Shown one piece after another: positions 22,845 to 26,681 of a DNA stretch of 26,681 nucleotides (position 1 is the stretch's first letter; each line of letters begins with the position of its first letter). Position numbers and translations under genes: made by a program. The stretch lies in the NCBI GenBank assembly GCA_037444165.1, contig JBBIMX010000039.1, positions 1-26,681 of the forward strand, read 5' to 3'. The DNA comes from CALIBK01 sp037444165 (GTDB lineage: Bacteria; Desulfobacterota; BSN033; UBA1163). The notes beneath the pieces are model-generated. The model was not told where the DNA came from. It saw only the letters and a list, made by a program, of their open reading frames with translations, and made no database searches.

Positions 22845-24350
22845 CTATTTTGAAGCGGGAATCGCTCGATGATAGGCCCACCGTTCCATTCGCCCTATCT
22901 CTTCCTTCATGGTGATGGAAAGAGGGACAATATTGCCAGCAGCAATCACAATATCCTGTTCTGTAAGGGTCCTTCCTTCATGAAAGGCTTCGATCATCGC
23001 CCCATTGACCGCCTGCTCAATTTCAGCCCCATTGAATCCTTCAGTGACCTTGGCGAGCATATTCAGGTTTACCTTGGAAGGATCTACTCCATGCTTCTTT
23101 AAATGAATCGAAAGAATGGACTTCCTTTCCTGAGGATTGGGGAGGGTAACAAAGAAGATTTGATCAAAACGTCCTTTTCTTAACACTTCAGGAGGAAGAA
23201 GTTCGATGACGTTGGCTGTGGCGGCGATGAAGACGAAGGCCTTCTTTTCCTGCATCCAGGTCAGAAACGAAGCAAAGACTCGGGATTGAGTTCCTCCACC
23301 TGCCTTCTGACTTTGAATGCTGATGCCTGCCTCAATCTCATCAATCCAGAGGACAGAGGGAGCGACGGTCTCTGCTGTTTGAAGGGCTATCTGTAATGCC
23401 TTTTCAGGTTCTCCAACGGTGCCATCATAAAGTCTTGCCATATCGAGATGAAGCAGCGGAATACCCCAGAAGGAGGCGAAGGCCTTTGCACAGAGGCTCT
23501 TTCCACATCCTGAAACTCCGGTGATGAGCACTCCTTTGGGAAGGGGAATCCCCTGGGGTTTGTCATTCTGACTCAGAACCCCTGCTCTTTTTCTTAACCA
23601 GTCCTTCAGATTTTCGAGTCCACCGATCTCATCGAGGGTAGGTCGATCAGTGACCAGCTTCAAAATTCCTGATTTCTTAATGAGTTGTCCTTTTTCTTCA
23701 ATGATGGCATCCACGATCGAAGAATCGAGACTACTTCTTCCCATCAAAGCACTTCGAAAAGCACGAGCGACTTGATCCAGGGAGAGGCCTAAAGCCGCTT
23801 TGATCATTCGTTCTTTTAATTCTGGCGTAAGAGATTCGGCCAATTTAAAAGAGGGAGGGGAGCTACTCAGAACATGGTTTAAAATCCGTTCTATCTCCGA
23901 CACATCAGGCATAGGGAGTTCATAGATCACCATGTCTCGGAAAAGTTCTTCGGGGACCACAAGGATCGGGGCGATAATGAAAAGGGTGGCATATCGATTT
24001 CGAAGAGCTCGATGGACATCCTTCATCTTTCTTGCTAAAAGAGGATCGGTTTTCATGAAGGAGTGAATTCCTTCGAAAAGATAGAAAGCCTGGTCCGTTC
24101 GCCTAATCACCTGATCCAGGGCTTCAAAGGGATCCTTTGAATTCTCGATGGTTTCTTCTTCTGCTCTAAGGCCTTGGAATGGATTCCAGACGAAAAGCTT
24201 TGGCCGGGGCTGAAAGGTGGCCGATAATTCTTTGAGAAGGGTTTCTACTCGATCTTCCTCATCCGAGACAATATAAACAATAGAAACCCTTGAGAGGATA
24301 AGTTTTCTTAAGTCTTGAAGGATCTGCTGTTTTTTAGAAATTTCGTTCAT
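22845..24350 (-). CDS. AAA+ ATPase, Ycf46-like
   Basis: A 501-residue protein. The first ~230 residues resemble the degenerate N-terminal P-loop-like domain of Ycf46-type ATPases (LILSRVSIVYIVSDEEDRV, FVWNPFQGL). A classical AAA+ module follows, with Walker A GVSGCGKS (278-285), Walker B VLWIDE (333-338, D337 and E338), a sensor-1-like AATAN (377-381) and arginine-finger region RKGRFDQ (391-397). The C-terminal lid helices carry EGFNGAEIEQAV. Members are cytosolic; the cyanobacterial homologue has been linked to inorganic-carbon use, but the role elsewhere is unknown. The start has no Shine-Dalgarno sequence and a strong promoter ends just upstream, so a 3-nt leader is predicted. It converges with the acidic small protein. 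Confidence 0.85.
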   Translation of the reverse strand: MNEISKKQQILQDLRKLILSRVSIVYIVSDEEDRVETLLKELSATFQPRPKLFVWNPFQGLRAEEETIENSKDPFEALDQVIRRTDQAFYLFEGIHSFMKTDPLLARKMKDVHRALRNRYATLFIIAPILVVPEELFRDMVIYELPMPDVSEIERILNHVLSSSPPSFKLAESLTPELKERMIKAALGLSLDQVARAFRSALMGRSSLDSSIVDAIIEEKGQLIKKSGILKLVTDRPTLDEIGGLENLKDWLRKRAGVLSQNDKPQGIPLPKGVLITGVSGCGKSLCAKAFASFWGIPLLHLDMARLYDGTVGEPEKALQIALQTAETVAPSVLWIDEIEAGISIQSQKAGGGTQSRVFASFLTWMQEKKAFVFIAATANVIELLPPEVLRKGRFDQIFFVTLPNPQERKSILSIHLKKHGVDPSKVNLNMLAKVTEGFNGAEIEQAVNGAMIEAFHEGRTLTEQDIVIAAGNIVPLSITMKEEIGRMERWAYHRAIPASK

Positions 24351-24359
24351 TTTCTTTAA

Positions 24360-24388
24360 ATTATATACTTATCATTTTATCTCGTCAA
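24360..24388 (-). promoter_or_regulatory. Strong sigma-70 promoter of the AAA+ ATPase gene
   Basis: On the minus strand TTGACG (24383-24388, 5/6) and TATAAT (24360-24365, 6/6) are exactly 17 bases apart. The predicted start, about 24353, is only ~3 bases before the ATG, which leaves no room for a ribosome binding site. Confidence 0.75.
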
Positions 24389-24457
24389 CGAATCATTATT
24401 TTAATCACCTAAACCCTTCCGTGAGGGATGACTCATCGACCTTCTGGGATGGATTAC

Positions 24458-25366
24458 TCAAGCGATTAAATCCGGCCTTGGAATCTCATGTTCACAAGGG
24501 ACACCCGTCTGGCAGAGACCACAGGAAGGGGGAGGATCGATTAAACCGTATTCCAGTCGCTTAGCCTTGAGAAGTTCGGAGTGGAGATAGTCGTGGCATC
24601 TATCTTTATCATGACCTTTCTCTGTGATGGCCCCTGCGGGACATCGCTCGATACACTTTCCACACTTCTCGTTTCTAAATTGGAGACAATGCTCTTTATA
24701 ATGTCGATATTTCCTTTCGGTGGGTTTTAATTTGAGGGTGGTCACGACGCTTCCGATCCGAACGGCTATTCCTTTTGGAGTGATTAGACCATCACTGAGA
24801 CTGAACGTACCAAGGCCACAGACATAGGCCACATGGCGCTCTGACCACGGGGAGGCCCACCCTGCCTTCTCGTGACGAAAAGATTGGTAGGAGGAAAGAA
24901 GAAGAGGGGCCACGGCCTCAAACCCTAACTCTTCTAAAAATAGAACAAGGTGCCTTCTCAGGGCATTATTGCATGCCTCTCCATAATCTCTTGTATAGGC
25001 CCAGAGTTTAGAGGGAAACGTCCTCTCCATTCGATTACTTTTTCGAGTGTCCTCTGAAGCAGGGAGCACCCATGAGATGACACTCACATCGCCCATCTCC
25101 GAAAGGAGAGAGGTCTTTCCTTTTTCCTTTAGGGAAATTCCTATGAGCTCTCTCGGGGTAAGATGGAACGGGCCGATGATCGTCTTGAATTCATAAAAAA
25201 GAGGATCCATTCCTGAAGCAAACCCGACGAGGGGTTCATCCCAGTAGTGGCCATGATCGAGCTGGAGTCTCCGATTATATTCACTTTCATTAAGAAAGTT
25301 TTTAATGACCTGTTCCAGAACCTGATTGGGATTTTTTAGAAAGACGACCTTCTCTTCTTTTGCCAT
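24458..25366 (-). CDS. Short QueG-like [4Fe-4S] protein
   Basis: A 302-residue protein whose C-terminal half resembles epoxyqueuosine reductase-type Fe-S proteins: a CGLGTFSLSDGLIT region (183-196), then cysteines C227, C235, C238, C242 (KCGKCIERCPAGAI) and a second group C257, C282, C285, C291 (SCGLCQTGVPC). The first Cys of the usual CxxCxxCxxxCP motif is displaced to C227. It lacks the C-terminal HEAT-like repeats of full QueG and is shorter, so tRNA queuosine maturation is uncertain; a related corrinoid or Fe-S reductase of anaerobes is equally possible. The N-terminal ~100 residues are unlike QueG as I remember it. It lies 10 bp downstream of the NifU-like gene and is the last gene of the cysE unit. 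Confidence 0.65.
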   Translation of the reverse strand: MAKEEKVVFLKNPNQVLEQVIKNFLNESEYNRRLQLDHGHYWDEPLVGFASGMDPLFYEFKTIIGPFHLTPRELIGISLKEKGKTSLLSEMGDVSVISWVLPASEDTRKSNRMERTFPSKLWAYTRDYGEACNNALRRHLVLFLEELGFEAVAPLLLSSYQSFRHEKAGWASPWSERHVAYVCGLGTFSLSDGLITPKGIAVRIGSVVTTLKLKPTERKYRHYKEHCLQFRNEKCGKCIERCPAGAITEKGHDKDRCHDYLHSELLKAKRLEYGLIDPPPSCGLCQTGVPCEHEIPRPDLIA

Positions 25367-25376
25367 CGATGATGTC

Positions 25377-25799
25377 CTATCCCTTTTCTATTCCCTTAGA
25401 ATCAAATCCACCTTTTTCATGAATTCCCGATACCTTGCATCGATACTCCTCGATCGCCATCTTCAGGGCCTCGGCCGCAATCGTGAAACAGGGGGTTTTC
25501 TCTTTTGGAAGTTGAGCGAGAATCTCTTTGACTGTTTCTTCAGAAATTCTCAAGGCCTCTTCAATGGTGGTTCCTTTGATTCGCTCCGTCAGGATGGAAC
25601 TGGTCGCAATGGCTGCACCACATCCATAGGTCTTAAATTTAGCATCCAGGATCTTATTGTCTTGAAACTTTAGAAACATCTGCATGATATCCCCGCAGGA
25701 GGCATTTCCTACGGTTCCCACTCCATCGGCGTCAGGGAGCTCGCCTACATTTTTAGGATTCTGAAAATGTTCCATCAGGAATTTAGGATACTTTGCCAT
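25377..25799 (-). CDS. NifU/IscU-type Fe-S cluster assembly scaffold
   Basis: The Met at 25799 is preferred over the upstream one at 25814, because GAAAGGAAAG lies directly before it; this gives a 140-residue protein. The U-type scaffold domain has the three ligand cysteines C35 (NASCGD), C60 (YGCGAA) and C104 (TPCFTIAAEAL). The residue before the third is Pro, where IscU has His (HCS). The last ~20 residues are a Gly/Lys-rich tail without the Nfu domain of full NifU. It should hold nascent Fe-S clusters for transfer to the many Fe-S enzymes. It overlaps the end of cysE by 17 bp. No cysteine desulfurase (nifS/iscS) lies beside it in the window. Confidence 0.85.
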   Translation of the reverse strand: MAKYPKFLMEHFQNPKNVGELPDADGVGTVGNASCGDIMQMFLKFQDNKILDAKFKTYGCGAAIATSSILTERIKGTTIEEALRISEETVKEILAQLPKEKTPCFTIAAEALKMAIEEYRCKVSGIHEKGGFDSKGIEKG

Positions 25800-26469
25800 C
25801 TTCTTTCCTTTCATTATGGGTCACTTTGATCTGATTTTCTAACCGTTTGACCCGCTCCTCGAGCCTCTGATGAAGGTGGAGGAGCATCTTCATGATATCA
25901 GAAAGGGGGTCGGGTAGATTTCCATGCTCGAAATCGAGTTCTTCTTTCTCTGGAGTAGGAGTTTCGATGATTCGTCCTGGAACTCCCACCACAGTGGCTC
26001 CTGGAGGGACGGATTTTATAACCACAGATCCAGATCCAACTCTTGCTCCATCACCAATGGTGATAGGTCCAAGGACGGTGGAGTTGGAGCCAATGATCAC
26101 TCGATTTCCTATGGTGGGATGCCTTTTCTTCTTTTCAAGGGTTGTTCCACCGAGCACGACTCCTTTGTAAATCAAACAGTCATCGCCAATCTCGGTCGTC
26201 TCGCCGATAACCACTCCCATTCCATGATCAATAAAAAGGCGTCTCCCAATCTTTGCGCCTGGGTGGATTTCAATTCCCGTAACCCATCGATTGAAATGGG
26301 AAATTAGGCGGGCCGTGGTATACCATCTTCGTTGATAAAGATAATGGGCAATCCGGTGGAGCCAGAGGGCATGGAGCCCCGGATAACACAGCAATATTTC
26401 TATCACGTTTTTTGCTGCAGGATCTCTCTCTTTAATTGTTCGAATATCTTCTTTCAATCGTTCAAACAT
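25783..26469 (-). CDS. cysE: Serine O-acetyltransferase
   Basis: A 228-residue short-form CysE that makes O-acetylserine from serine and acetyl-CoA, the first step of cysteine synthesis. The N-terminal helices (1-60) lead into a left-handed beta-helix of hexapeptide repeats (IHPGAKIGRRLFIDHGMGVVIG onward to about 165), with the catalytic His in the DHGMG turn, and GGTTLEKKKRHPTIG as the substrate and CoA loop. The last ~55 residues are a charged coiled-coil-like tail (LHLHQRLEERVKRLENQIK) that is longer than usual. It heads a unit with nifU-like and QueG-like genes, linking cysteine supply to Fe-S assembly. No Shine-Dalgarno sequence is visible before the ATG; a weak TATCTT 8-13 bases upstream is the only promoter hint. 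The gap between it and the window end holds only repeats. Confidence 0.92.
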   Translation of the reverse strand: MFERLKEDIRTIKERDPAAKNVIEILLCYPGLHALWLHRIAHYLYQRRWYTTARLISHFNRWVTGIEIHPGAKIGRRLFIDHGMGVVIGETTEIGDDCLIYKGVVLGGTTLEKKKRHPTIGNRVIIGSNSTVLGPITIGDGARVGSGSVVIKSVPPGATVVGVPGRIIETPTPEKEELDFEHGNLPDPLSDIMKMLLHLHQRLEERVKRLENQIKVTHNERKEDGKVS

Positions 26470-26571
26470 AGGTTAAAAGATAATTTTTTAATAAGATATT
26501 TTCTCCCAAAAAACAACGAATCCGTCTTTTCGGAGAGGGATTCCCAAAGGATGGTCATCCATCCCTCAATA

Positions 26572-26617
26572 CCCCCTCGAGCTTATTCCCAACCTCTGAG
26601 TGATGGGTGACAAAGGA
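26572..26617 (+). repeat. Dispersed intergenic repeat, family 1, copy C
   Basis: Reads CCCCCTCGAGCTTATTCCC, then CTCTGAGTGATGGGTGACAAA, a diverged relative of the copies at 6909 and 7033. It ends 9 bases before the right terminal inverted repeat. No copy accompanies the left terminal repeat. Confidence 0.55.
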
Positions 26618-26626
26618 TTTAAAAGT

Positions 26627-26677
26627 GACCTCTGAAAAAGTATTTAAAACGAGTTTTATAGACTGGGGAGGTGGGGT
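26627..26677. repeat. Right copy of the ~51-bp terminal inverted repeat
   Basis: The reverse complement of these 51 bases matches positions 1-52 with one indel and adjacent substitution (left AAAAATACG, right AAAACTCG). Only four bases lie beyond it. Not coding; no ORF with a ribosome site crosses it. Confidence 0.8.
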
Positions 26678-26681
26678 GGAA

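Noticed and set aside
24401..24440. Further copy of the family 1 repeat
   Set aside because: GTGAGGGATGACTCA resembles the repeat's GAGTGAGGGGAGACTTA end, but the CGAGCTTATT half is missing.

Overview
The window looks like chromosome from an anaerobic bacterium of the deltaproteobacterial (Desulfobacterota/Syntrophia-like) type. The pointers are iron-sulfur and flavin redox enzymes built as in strict anaerobes, a sigma-32 gene carrying a CIRCE operator, a DUF1844 protein, a NifU/CysE pair and no oxygen-dependent enzymes. The lineage is inferred from gene content only. No tRNA, rRNA, transposase, phage gene or CRISPR array was seen. Both ends carry the same ~51-bp sequence in inverted orientation, so the window may be a whole contig that stops at a dispersed repeat.

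Layout. (1) 148-6908, plus strand: a molybdenum hydroxylase-family enzyme related to 4-hydroxybenzoyl-CoA reductase (a FAD/[4Fe-4S] subunit and a fused [2Fe-2S]+molybdopterin subunit), then a saccharopine dehydrogenase-like enzyme, a class III PLP aminotransferase/aminomutase and a VOC-fold protein. This looks like one catabolic operon of unknown substrate. (2) 6909-7226: a 318-bp gene-free stretch with three repeat units, a possible promoter and a possible short upstream ORF. (3) 7227-8618: a TrpB2-type tryptophan synthase beta homologue, closed by a strong terminator. (4) 8686-17859, plus strand: a small Cys-rich protein, a class I/II aminotransferase, NuoE-like and NuoF/HydB-like subunits, a NuoG-N-terminal-like ferredoxin fused to a GcvH-like domain, a 1171-residue indolepyruvate:ferredoxin oxidoreductase alpha subunit with an inserted NfnB/GltD-like flavoprotein, and IorB. 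(5) 17942-21065: a DegP/HtrA protease, DUF1844 (minus strand), rpoH with promoter and CIRCE, and a FmdB-like zinc ribbon. (6) 21062-26469, mostly minus strand: coaBC, an AAA+ ATPase of the Ycf46 kind, a short QueG-like Fe-S protein, a NifU/IscU scaffold and cysE, plus one plus-strand acidic small protein.

How it fits together. Region 4 is the most interesting. A transaminase would turn an (aromatic) amino acid into a 2-oxo acid, IorAB would convert that to acyl-CoA + CO2 + reduced ferredoxin, and NuoE/NuoF, the ferredoxin-GcvH protein and the NfnB-like flavoprotein give a wired route to NAD(P)(H). Together they suggest a flavin-based electron-bifurcating or -confurcating 2-oxoacid:ferredoxin/NAD(P) oxidoreductase. 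The parts are visible in the sequence; the combined reaction is inference.

Regulation. rpoH sits behind a TTGACT-17-TATATT promoter followed by a perfect CIRCE, so HrcA probably represses sigma-32 synthesis. Three genes without a Shine-Dalgarno sequence (8686, coaBC, the AAA+ ATPase) have promoter-like elements placed so that transcription would begin at or within about 3 nt of the start codon, suggesting leaderless mRNAs.
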